Origin: Bacteroidota bacterium
Lineage (GTDB): Bacteria > Bacteroidota > Bacteroidia > Flavobacteriales > Weeksellaceae
Direction of reading: 5' to 3'
DNA length: 59,130 nt
Assembly: GCA_023460855.1 (NCBI GenBank)
Contig: JAEWOS010000013.1
Coordinates: 1-59,130 of the forward strand
The position numbers were made by a program, and so were the translations under genes. Numbering within the stretch: position 1 is the stretch's first letter; the number at the start of each line of letters is the position of its first letter. Shown in pieces: positions 15,218-23,900 of the stretch. Under the pieces are notes generated by a model. The model was not told the DNA's origin, did not search any database, and saw nothing but the letters and a program-made list of their open reading frames with translations.

Positions 15218-16105
15218 TTAACTGTCCGTCGGAATCGGGCTGTATTGCGAATTTACGATGATCAGTTCCTTGGTTTTAAGATCGAAATAATCACTTCTGC
15301 TCATTACATGAACAACAAGATGATCGATGGAAATTGGTTCTCCAAGATCAACCATCGTAAGATTGGTGTCTTTTATAAATCGACCGTCAACCAGAATTAC
15401 CAGTCCGGAACCAACGGCCGTCATTGTATCGCCGTGGATAAAAAGGCCGGTGTCTTCACCAAGACCTATTCCCAGAGTTCGCGGATTATTTACCACCGCC
15501 TGAAAAAGTCGTCCGATTCTGCCGCGCTGCACGAAATGTGTGTCAACAATCACGTTATCGATGAATCCTAAACCCTGTGTCGTTTTTATTTCTCCTTTCA
15601 AAAGTGCTTCACTGCTTGACCCTTGATAAATCATGTTTTCCGAAGAAGCGGCAGCACCTGCAGAAGTTCCGGCATATACAAAATCAGTCTCCTGATATTT
15701 TACGAGAATGGCTTCGTGAAAACGCGTTCCACCCAGAATGGAAGTCAGACGCAACTGATCACCACCGGTAAACATTACGACATCCGCTGCATTTGCACGT
15801 GCGACAATCTCATCGGAATTGGCCTGCTCGCGGTTCTGTACATCGAGGATGTTTACATTTTTTGCACCGAGATGTTCAAAAGCTCTTTTATATTCCGGCC
15901 CTACGATCTGTGGAATTTGTGACGCAGTAGTAATAACCTCAATTACTGATTCTTCTTTCAGCCGGCTTTCATTAATGATCTTTCGGAGGATTCCTCGTTC
16001 AAAAAAATTGAGATTTTTTTCTACATTCTGATCGAATTCGGATTCTGTAAAGCTGCCCTTATTCACGGCACCGCCTACTATCATTAATTTTCCAACTGGT
16101 CTCAT
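15218..16105 (-). CDS. cphB: Cyanophycinase
   Basis: The protein of about 295 residues is an S51-family serine peptidase that cuts cyanophycin (multi-L-arginyl-poly-aspartate) into beta-Asp-Arg dipeptides. The nucleophile elbow is FVYAGTSAGAAA. Other family motifs are GKLMIVGGA at the N-terminus, VVMFTGGDQLRL, DTHFVQRGRIGRLFQAV and GIGLGEDTGL. The length is normal for the intracellular form and no signal peptide is seen. ATG 16105 was chosen because the longer frame starts at a TTG that lies inside the promoter box TAAATTTG (minus strand, 16112-16119). It is divergent from cphA and probably forms an operon with the isoaspartyl peptidase gene. Confidence 0.94.
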   Translation of the reverse strand: MRPVGKLMIVGGAVNKGSFTESEFDQNVEKNLNFFERGILRKIINESRLKEESVIEVITTASQIPQIVGPEYKRAFEHLGAKNVNILDVQNREQANSDEIVARANAADVVMFTGGDQLRLTSILGGTRFHEAILVKYQETDFVYAGTSAGAAASSENMIYQGSSSEALLKGEIKTTQGLGFIDNVIVDTHFVQRGRIGRLFQAVVNNPRTLGIGLGEDTGLFIHGDTMTAVGSGLVILVDGRFIKDTNLTMVDLGEPISIDHLVVHVMSRSDYFDLKTKELIIVNSQYSPIPTDS

Positions 16106-16111
16106 ACCCTG

Positions 16112-16119
16112 CAAATTTA
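16112..16119 (-). promoter_or_regulatory. cphB -7 box, almost abutting the start codon
   Basis: On the minus strand TAAATTTG fits TAnnTTTG exactly and ends 6 bases before the cphB ATG. A transcript from here would have a very short leader or none. Confidence 0.55.
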
Positions 16120-16246
16120 AAAAAATAATTAAATCGCAGATTTACATTAATAATAAGAACTTAGCTCTTTTTTACATAATTTGGAGGTGTTCAGCGTAAA
16201 AAATTATTTTTTTTCTTGTCCTCACTTGCTATTGCTGTTTTTATTT

Positions 16247-16254
16247 TATCTTTG
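16247..16254 (+). promoter_or_regulatory. cphA -7 box
   Basis: TATCTTTG fits the consensus exactly and lies 48 bases before the ATG at 16303. Its position inside the upstream extension of the open frame argues that translation starts at 16303. Confidence 0.65.
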
Positions 16255-16302
16255 GTAGTCGGCTGTGTCAGTGCCGTGAGCAGCAGAATCAATCGGATTT
16301 AT

Positions 16303-18930
16303 ATGAAAATAGAGAAAATACAGGCTTTACGCGGACCCAACATCTGGAGCATCCGCAGAAAAAAACTAATTCAAATGAGGCTCGATCTGGAGGAACTGGA
16401 ACAGTTTCCTACCAATAAAATAGAGGGCTTTCGCGAAAGAATTGAACAACTTATTCCGTCACTTTACACACACCGTTGCAGCGAAGGTGTGGATGGCGGG
16501 CTTTTTCACCGGATAGAAATCGGAACATGGATGGGCCACGTCATCGAACATATTGCGCTGGAAATACAGACGCTTGCAGGAATGGACACCGGTTTTGGGC
16601 GTACGCGTGAGACCAAAACAGCCGGTGTTTATAATGTGGTATTCAGTTATCTGGAGGAAAGTGCAGGTTTATATGCAGGGGAAGAATCTGTGAAAATTGC
16701 TCAGGCTTTGGTTGACGGTGAGGAGTACGACCTGGAAGCATGCATTCAAAAACTGAAGGAAATCCGTGAAAAAGTAAGGCTGGGTCCGTCCACAGGAAGT
16801 ATTGTGGAAGAAGCTGTAGCACGACGGATTCCCTGGATTCGGCTCGGAAAAAACTCTCTTGTTCAGTTGGGATACGGTGTCAATCAGCAGCGTTTTCAGG
16901 CAACTATTACCGGAAAAACGAGTTCTATTGCAGTCGATATTGCCTGCAATAAGGAAGCAACAAAAAAAATGCTGGAAGATGCAGCTATTCCAGTTCCTTC
17001 CGGCGGTCTCGCACAGGATGAAAGCGATCTGAGAAGCATCATCAACCGGATCGGTTACCCCATCGTGTTAAAACCTTTGACCGGAAACCACGGACGCGGT
17101 CAGTCGATCAATGTTCGCGACTGGGAAACTGCCCAGACAGGGCTTCAGCATGCGCAAAACATCTCACCTAAAGTTATAGTTGAAAAATATATAACCGGTT
17201 ATGATTTTCGCGTTCTCGTCATAAATCACAAACTGGTTGCTGCTGCGCGACGTGTTCCTGCAAATGTCGTAGGTGATGGCGAGCATACGCTTCAGGATTT
17301 AATAGATAAGGAAAATCAGAATCCAAGAAGAGGTTACGGACATGAAAATGTTCTTACCGAAATTGCAATTGATAAAGATACATCTGAATTACTGGAAAAA
17401 CTTGGCTATACACTGGAAACTATTCCGCAGAAGGGCGAAGTTGTTTACCTGAAATCTACCGCAAATCTTTCAACAGGCGGCACATCCATCGACGTTACTG
17501 AAATGGTACATCCCGAAATTGTAACGATGTGCGAGCGTATCTCCAAAATTATCGGTCTCGATGTTTGTGGTATCGATATTATGGCAGAGAATCTGACGCA
17601 GCCTTTAAAAGAAAGTGGCGGCGCAATTCTTGAAGTGAATGCAGCTCCGGGATTCCGGATGCACCTGGCTCCGAGTGAAGGTCTGCCCCGAAATGTTGCT
17701 GCTCCTGTTGTCGATATGCTTTATCCGCCGGGAAAACCATTTACCATTCCAATCATAGCCGTTACGGGAACAAACGGGAAAACCACAACTACCCGCCTTA
17801 TTTCACACATTGTAAAAAATAACGGTTACCGTGTTGGCTTCACAACATCGGACGGAATCTATATTCAGAATACCATGCTTACGAAAGGTGACACCACAGG
17901 TCCACTGTCTGCAGAATTTATTCTGAAAGATCCAACTGTGGAATTTGCAGTTCTCGAAACGGCGCGTGGCGGAATTCTGCGTTCCGGACTTGGTTATGCC
18001 AACTGCGACATCGGCGTACTTACCAATATTAAAGAAGACCATCTCGGACTCAATGATATTCATAACCTGAAAGACCTTACGAAAGTGAAACGCGTAGTGC
18101 TGGACAGTGTGAAGAAGGACGGCTGGTGCGTGCTGAATGCAGATGATGAGTATTCAATGAAAATTGTAAACGATCTCGACCCGAAAGTTGCGATTTTCAG
18201 TCTCGATGAAAATAATCCATACATCCGGAAATTTGCGCGCGAAGGAAAAATTACGTGCGTCTTTGAAGAAGGTTATGTCACAATAAAAAAAGGCGACTGG
18301 AAGATCCGTATTGCAAAAGTGAACAACATTCCAATTACGATGGAAGGTAAAGCGAAATTCATGATTGCCAATGTGCTTGCCGCGAGTCTTGCTACTTATC
18401 TGTACGGTTTTGAAATTGAGGATATTGCCAACAGTCTGCGCACGTTCATTCCAAGTGCACAGCTTACGCCGGGAAGATTAAACGTATTTAAATTCAAGAA
18501 TTTTAAAGTAATGATCGACTTTGCCCATAATCCTGCCGGTTATGAAGCAATTGAAGATTACCTGGCGAATGTGGAGAGTGCCAAGAAAATCGGAATTATC
18601 AGCGGTGTCGGCGATCGCAGGGACGAAGACATTAAAGAATGCGGGAAAATTGCCGGCAGAATGTTTGACCACATTATTATCCGCAATGAAAAACACCTGC
18701 GCGGAAGAACTGAAGAGGAAATCAACGCGCTGGTTATTGAGGGAATTCAGTCCGCAGGAAAAGATACCAGTTTCGAAATTATTCCAAAGGAAATAGAAGC
18801 GTTGAAACACGCAATGAGTCTTGCTGAAGACGGAACATTTATCACGGCCTTAAGCGATGTAATTTCCAATGCCATTGATCTGGTTCAGGATTATCAGAAC
18901 AGGGAAATGCTTGAAGAAAAGCTTACGTAG
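16303..18930 (+). CDS. cphA: Cyanophycin synthetase
   Basis: The 875-residue ATP-dependent ligase builds cyanophycin by adding Asp to the backbone and Arg to its side chains. The N-terminal domain starts MKIEKIQALRGPNIWSIRRKK, as in the family. The ATP-grasp domain (about 205-460) includes RIGYPIVLKPLTGNHGRG and EVNAAPGFRMH. The Mur-ligase-like domain begins near residue 485 with the P-loop VTGTNGKTTTTR. Its C-terminal part contains LTPGRLNVF and MIDFAHNPAGY. The open frame extends 29 codons upstream, but that part is hydrophobic and lies over the promoter, so 16303 was chosen. With the divergent cphB and isoaspartyl peptidase genes it makes a nitrogen and carbon storage cycle. Confidence 0.96.
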   Translation: MKIEKIQALRGPNIWSIRRKKLIQMRLDLEELEQFPTNKIEGFRERIEQLIPSLYTHRCSEGVDGGLFHRIEIGTWMGHVIEHIALEIQTLAGMDTGFGRTRETKTAGVYNVVFSYLEESAGLYAGEESVKIAQALVDGEEYDLEACIQKLKEIREKVRLGPSTGSIVEEAVARRIPWIRLGKNSLVQLGYGVNQQRFQATITGKTSSIAVDIACNKEATKKMLEDAAIPVPSGGLAQDESDLRSIINRIGYPIVLKPLTGNHGRGQSINVRDWETAQTGLQHAQNISPKVIVEKYITGYDFRVLVINHKLVAAARRVPANVVGDGEHTLQDLIDKENQNPRRGYGHENVLTEIAIDKDTSELLEKLGYTLETIPQKGEVVYLKSTANLSTGGTSIDVTEMVHPEIVTMCERISKIIGLDVCGIDIMAENLTQPLKESGGAILEVNAAPGFRMHLAPSEGLPRNVAAPVVDMLYPPGKPFTIPIIAVTGTNGKTTTTRLISHIVKNNGYRVGFTTSDGIYIQNTMLTKGDTTGPLSAEFILKDPTVEFAVLETARGGILRSGLGYANCDIGVLTNIKEDHLGLNDIHNLKDLTKVKRVVLDSVKKDGWCVLNADDEYSMKIVNDLDPKVAIFSLDENNPYIRKFAREGKITCVFEEGYVTIKKGDWKIRIAKVNNIPITMEGKAKFMIANVLAASLATYLYGFEIEDIANSLRTFIPSAQLTPGRLNVFKFKNFKVMIDFAHNPAGYEAIEDYLANVESAKKIGIISGVGDRRDEDIKECGKIAGRMFDHIIIRNEKHLRGRTEEEINALVIEGIQSAGKDTSFEIIPKEIEALKHAMSLAEDGTFITALSDVISNAIDLVQDYQNREMLEEKLT

Positions 18931-18983
18931 TACATTGAGATTTAATAATTGAGGCGCTCTTTTTAAGGGTGTCTTTTTTGTGT

Positions 18984-19760
18984 TTAAATAAATCCTTTTT
19001 CGTACGCTTTCCGAATGAGATCTGAACTGTTTTTGCATTCTGTTTTGGCCAGCAGATGCTTGCGGTGGGTTCGTACCGTATGTGCAGAAATTTTCAGGTG
19101 CTGCGAAATTTCTACGGCAGACATTCCTTTGGCAATCAGCGACAGAATTTCAATTTCACGCTGCGTTAAGGTGAAATTCTTCACAGGGGAGACGTCTTCG
19201 GAACGGTAGTACATCTGGTGAAAATCATCACGAGTTCCGATTCCCGAAACCAGTGCGGTGTACGAATTTTTGCTAGTTAAATGATGAATGTTGGTATGGA
19301 TGTTTATCGCCTGTAACACTTTTCCTTCATCGGAAACCACGGTATGAATTGCCTGGTGGTGATGCAGTTCGTAATTGTTTCGTGCAGTTTTCATGCGAAA
19401 ACAATAACTGGTTTTCAGTTGCAGCAAATGTTCAGTACCAATTTCGCGGATTTTGTCATAGCACATCTCTTCTGCGGCTATTACAAAAGCGATATCATCG
19501 GGATGGATCAGCTCAATAATATCCGACAGAAATTGCGGGTTCTTTTTGAACCCGTGCATTTTAAGGATGTTCTCATGGTGGTTGGAAATGGTACTGTTGG
19601 GTACGTCCAGAATATAATAATAGAATTCGCCCAGCGAAAAGAAATCGGCAAACAGGTTTTCAATGGTCGGAGCCGCGAGTTTCGTGCCTTTGTTGGTGAA
19701 AACATCCGGGTTATTTTCCCAGACCTCCATTAACGGATGTGCATTTTTTTCGGTCATCAT
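18984..19760 (-). CDS. LuxR-family transcriptional regulator with PAS-like sensor region
   Basis: The product of about 258 residues ends in a LuxR/FixJ helix-turn-helix domain (about 190-258): FTLTQREIEILSLIAKGMSAVEISQHLKISAHTVRTHRKHLLAKT. The N-terminal part has a PAS-like pattern, with YYYILDVPNSTISNHHENILKMHGF and IIELIHPDDIAFVIAAEE. It is a stand-alone sensor-regulator without a receiver domain. The longer open frame begins 31 codons upstream with no family-like sequence, so ATG 19760 (or the ATG at 19757) was preferred. It diverges from the small secreted-protein gene at 19869, and three ATACC half-sites lie between them. Confidence 0.82.
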   Translation of the reverse strand: MMTEKNAHPLMEVWENNPDVFTNKGTKLAAPTIENLFADFFSLGEFYYYILDVPNSTISNHHENILKMHGFKKNPQFLSDIIELIHPDDIAFVIAAEEMCYDKIREIGTEHLLQLKTSYCFRMKTARNNYELHHHQAIHTVVSDEGKVLQAINIHTNIHHLTSKNSYTALVSGIGTRDDFHQMYYRSEDVSPVKNFTLTQREIEILSLIAKGMSAVEISQHLKISAHTVRTHRKHLLAKTECKNSSDLIRKAYEKGFI

Positions 19761-19800
19761 GTGTATAGTTTTATGTAAAAGTATTAAATTTTTGTTAAAA

Positions 19801-19849
19801 AATACCCAAAATGAGGTATTGACTTGATACCATGCTTCGTGTAGCTTTG
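19801..19849 (+). promoter_or_regulatory. Promoter of the secreted-protein gene with three ATACC half-sites
   Basis: AATACC (19801-19806), GGTATT (19815-19820) and GATACC (19826-19831) form alternating inverted half-sites ahead of the -7 box TAGCTTTG (19842-19849). The half-sites cover the -33 region and the intergenic space shared with the LuxR gene, so a regulator binding here could control both directions. Confidence 0.5.
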
Positions 19850-19868
19850 GCAAACGAAACTAATTACC

Positions 19869-20252
19869 ATGAAGACTCTTTTCTTTTCTTTTGTATTACT
19901 TCTTTTTTCTGCGGCTACATTTGCGCAGACTACTTTCAAGCCGGATGACATATTTGGTGACTGGCGTTTTGAAAATCAGTACGACATCAGAATCGAAGAC
20001 CATACTGCAGTACTTCATAATATCCACAGCAAAAATGTTCCGCAGAAACTCAGAAGGGCGATATTTTACCATTCTATCAATCATAAAGAAGGCAATATCT
20101 GGACGGCCAACAAAATGCAGTGGAGATATACAAACGGTGATATTAACGACGGCCGCTGGATTGATGACGGTGAAACTACTTTTACCATGAGCGAAGATAA
20201 AATGACGTTTAACAACGGTACGCGAGTGTTCAAAAGAATGCCCGACAACTAG
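19869..20252 (+). CDS. Small secreted protein, lipocalin-like pattern
   Basis: The 127-residue protein has a clear signal peptide (residues 1-19, ending TFAQ). The mature part begins DIFGDWRFENQYDIRI and ends with alternating strands and KMTFNNGTRVFKRM, a pattern seen in small lipocalin-like or META-type domains of Bacteroidota. I do not recognise a named family. The mature protein is probably periplasmic or outer-membrane associated. It has a strong TAGCTTTG promoter and diverges from the LuxR gene, which may regulate it. Confidence 0.7.
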   Translation: MKTLFFSFVLLLFSAATFAQTTFKPDDIFGDWRFENQYDIRIEDHTAVLHNIHSKNVPQKLRRAIFYHSINHKEGNIWTANKMQWRYTNGDINDGRWIDDGETTFTMSEDKMTFNNGTRVFKRMPDN

Positions 20253-20323
20253 ATTTTAATCTGTTTTGAGCACGGAAGAAAATCTGTTAAATTGCAAATT
20301 CGTTATCGTCTTTAAGAAGCGAA

Positions 20324-20821
20324 ATGAATATGAGATATAAATTACAGCCTTTGGTATTGCTTTGCTTCTTTTTTAGCAGCGCCATCTGTGCACAAACTAC
20401 TAAGATCGTTTCACTGCTGAATTCCCAGTTTTATAAAGAACAGAAAATGTATAAAGCCAGCGATTCTGAGCGGCCAATTCTGTTTAAAGCATACGAAATC
20501 GTGAACGATTCACTGCGTTATTCTTTAAGAAAAACACGTCAGAACAAACCTCTAGTCTCGGAGATTTCAGTAGCGTTAAAAGATATCATTACGCTCGACA
20601 GAGATTTTAATGTCATTTTCAGGGCAAAACCAGGCAGCGTTTCCGGTAAAATATTCTTATTAAAACACGGTCAGCAGTCTGAACTTGTTTCATCCTATAA
20701 TGATGATATGTTTTTTACAGCATTGAAAATGGACCAGGATGACAGTAAGTTTAAAAAGAAACTTCTGAAAGCTTTTTCAAAAAGCGGATATCTGATTACA
20801 AATAAATACTGGTACTACTAG
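20324..20821 (+). CDS. Secreted protein of unknown function
   Basis: The 165-residue protein has a signal peptide (about 1-24, ending CAQ). The mature part is basic and rich in Lys and Ser with no cysteines, and contains the periodic stretch SYNDDMFFTALKMDQDDSKFKKKLLKAFSKSGY. I recognise no domain. The start ATG 20324 is followed two codons later by a second ATG that would serve equally well. It lies 71 bases after the lipocalin-like gene on the same strand. Confidence 0.62.
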   Translation: MNMRYKLQPLVLLCFFFSSAICAQTTKIVSLLNSQFYKEQKMYKASDSERPILFKAYEIVNDSLRYSLRKTRQNKPLVSEISVALKDIITLDRDFNVIFRAKPGSVSGKIFLLKHGQQSELVSSYNDDMFFTALKMDQDDSKFKKKLLKAFSKSGYLITNKYWYY

Positions 20822-20964
20822 AAAATAATTTTAAGACGGGCAATGCTTTGGGTAATCTGTTGTGGAAAACCCAATTTTTTTTGCACTTATTTTTCCGGTA
20901 TTTTTACAAATTGATCTGAGATTTTTATTAGTCTCGAATTCAATTTCAAAATTCGACTCCATCC

Positions 20965-23900
20965 ATGTATTTAGTTTTTGATACCGAAACTACCGGTTTA
21001 CCCAATAATTTTAACGCTCCTGTCTCCGACAGCAACAACTGGCCGCGAATGGTTCAGATTGCGTGGCAACTGCACGATGAAAACGGAAACCTGATTGAAA
21101 ATCAGGATTACATCATCAAACCGGAGGGATACGACATTCCGTTTAACGCATCAAGGCTGCACGGAATTACCACAAAACTGGCGCAGGAAGAAGGCCGCGA
21201 CTTAAAGGAAGTGCTCACTGAGTTTAACGAAGTGCTGAAGCGAGCTGAATTCGGAGTCGGGCAGAATGTGGAATTCGATTACAAAATTGTTGGTGCTGAA
21301 TTTTACAGACAGCAAATTGAAAACAGATTACAGGATCTTCCAAAAGCTGACACGATGCTTTTCGGCACCGAATTCTGTGCAATTCCTTCCGGCAAAGAAG
21401 GCAAGTTCAAAAGCCCGAAACTGGAAGAAATTTACGAAAAACTTTACGGCCATAAATTCGATGAAGCGCACAATGCAGCTGCAGACGTAAATGCCACAGC
21501 GCAGGTTTTCTTTGAACTTCTAAGAATCGGGGTCATCAATTCAGCTGATCTGAATATTCCGGAAGAAACAGTACGGAATTTCAGAGCGGCAAATCCCAAT
21601 CCGATCAAGCCGTTTGCGATCGTCATCAGAAGGCAGGTCGAAGCATCCAAAAAGAAACATACTGCGGATTTCGGCGATGTTCCGGAAGTGGAACTCGGCG
21701 ATTACTTCAATTTTCACAATCACAGCATTTATTCCGCGCTGCAGTCATCCACGAAAATCAGCGATCTCATTGCTAAAGCCCTCAAAAATAATTTCCCGGC
21801 TGTCGGTCTTGTGGATTTGGGAAATCTGATGGGAGCTTTCAAATTTGTGTCGGAAGTGGAGAAGTGGAATGCGGATGCGCGTGATTTTAATGAATCGTAC
21901 GACCTCAAGAAAGATGAAGAACGCGAACCCGACGACGAAAAAGAGTTTCAGAAAAATAAAAAGAAATTCCTGGGGCAGCGTTACGATCTGATGCCGGTTT
22001 TAGGCTGCGAATTTTATATTTCGGACCGCCCGGAACAGAAGCAGTTTACAAAAGACGATCCGGACAGAAGAACGCATGTGGTGCTGCTGGCCAAAAATTT
22101 CAGCGGCTACCAGAATCTGGCAAAACTTTCAAGTCTTGGTTACGTTAACGGTTTTTATTTTGGCGTTCCCAGGATTTCGCGAGAGATGATTGCGGAACAT
22201 AAAGACGGGCTCATTGCGCTTACAGCAGGAACGTACGGTGATATTCCGAATACCATTCTGGAGTTTGGTGAGCAGAAAGGTGAGGAACTTTTTAAATGGT
22301 GGCATCACACTTTTCAGGATGATTTCTACGTACAGCTGCAAAATCATCACGTAGATGAAGAAGACCACGTAAACAATGTTCTGTTACAGTTCGCAGATAA
22401 ATACCGGGTAAATATTCTGGCGCAGAATGAAACGTTCTACACAGAAAAAACCGACGCGAATATTCAGGATATACTGTTCTGCATCAAGGATGGTGAAAAA
22501 GTAACCAGTCCCGTCGGAAAAGGTTTCGGAAAGCGCCGCGGTTTGCCAAGTCAGGAATATTATATCAAAGATGCGGAGGAAATTAAGGCGGCATTCAGGA
22601 ATTTTCCTGATGCTTTTGAAGGCTATTCCGATTTTCTGGCAAAGTTCGAATCCTATCCGTTAAAGCGGGATGTTTTGCTTCCAAAATTTGATATTCCGGT
22701 GGAATTTCAGAGTGCAGAAGATGCTGCAGATGGAGGTAAACGCGGGGAGAACGCTTATCTGAGGCATCTTACATATGAAGGTGCGAAGCAAAAATATGCA
22801 GAAATCACTCCTGAAATTACAGAGCGACTCGATTTCGAGCTTGAAGTGATTGCAAATACCGGTTATCCCGGTTATTTCCTCATTGTTCAGGATTTCTGTA
22901 ATGAAGCACGTAAAATGGGAGTTGCAGTTGGTCCGGGAAGAGGTTCGGCGGCAGGTTCGGCTGTTGCGTACTGCATCGGGATTACCAACGTGGATCCGAT
23001 TGAATACGATCTGCTTTTTGAGCGCTTTTTAAATCCGGAAAGGGTTTCAATGCCTGATATCGATATCGATTTTGATGATGAAGGCCGCGACCGCGTGATA
23101 AAATGGGTAATCGACAAGTACGGCAAAAATAACGTGGCTCAGATCATCACGTATTCGGTTCTGGGCGGTAAATCTGCCATAAAAGATGCCGGAAGAGTTC
23201 TCGATGTTTCCATTCCCGATACCAATAATATTGCTAAGCTCGTTCCGTCATCACCAGGAATGAATATCGCGAAAGCATTCGCGAAATACGACAAACTTCC
23301 GCCGGAAGATAAAATTCTGGCAGATGAAATGAAAAGTATTCTGGAAAATCCGGACGACAGCCGGTTTGCCGTGCTCGATTCAGCAAAAAAAATGGAAGGT
23401 GCGATCCGTAATACCGGAATTCATGCCTGTGGTGTTATCATTACGCCGGAAGATATTTCGAATCTCGTTCCGATTACCATCGCAGCAAAAGATGCAGATA
23501 TTCTGGTGTCGCAGTTCGATAATTCCGTAGCGGAAAGTGCCGGTCTCCTCAAAATGGATTTCCTCGGGCTGCGCACGCTCACCATTATAAAGGATGCGAT
23601 CAAACTCGTAAAGGACCGTCACGGAATTGAGATTGATCCGGATGAAATTCCGCTCGATGACGAGAAGACTTACCAGCTATTTCAGGAAGGAAAAACTGTT
23701 GGTATTTTTCAGTATGAAAGTCCGGGCATGCAGAAATATATGCGCGAACTGAAGCCGACCGTTTTCGCAGACCTGATTGCGATGAACGCGCTGTACAGAC
23801 CGGGTCCGATAAAATACATCCCGAATTTCATCAACCGGAAACACGGTGCTGAGGAAATTGTCTATGATTTGCCGGAAAATGAAGAATATCTCGCGGAAAC

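Noticed and set aside
16216..16302. 29-codon N-terminal extension of cphA with a hydrophobic stretch
   Set aside because: It overlaps the TATCTTTG promoter and cyanophycin synthetases start at MKIEKIQ.
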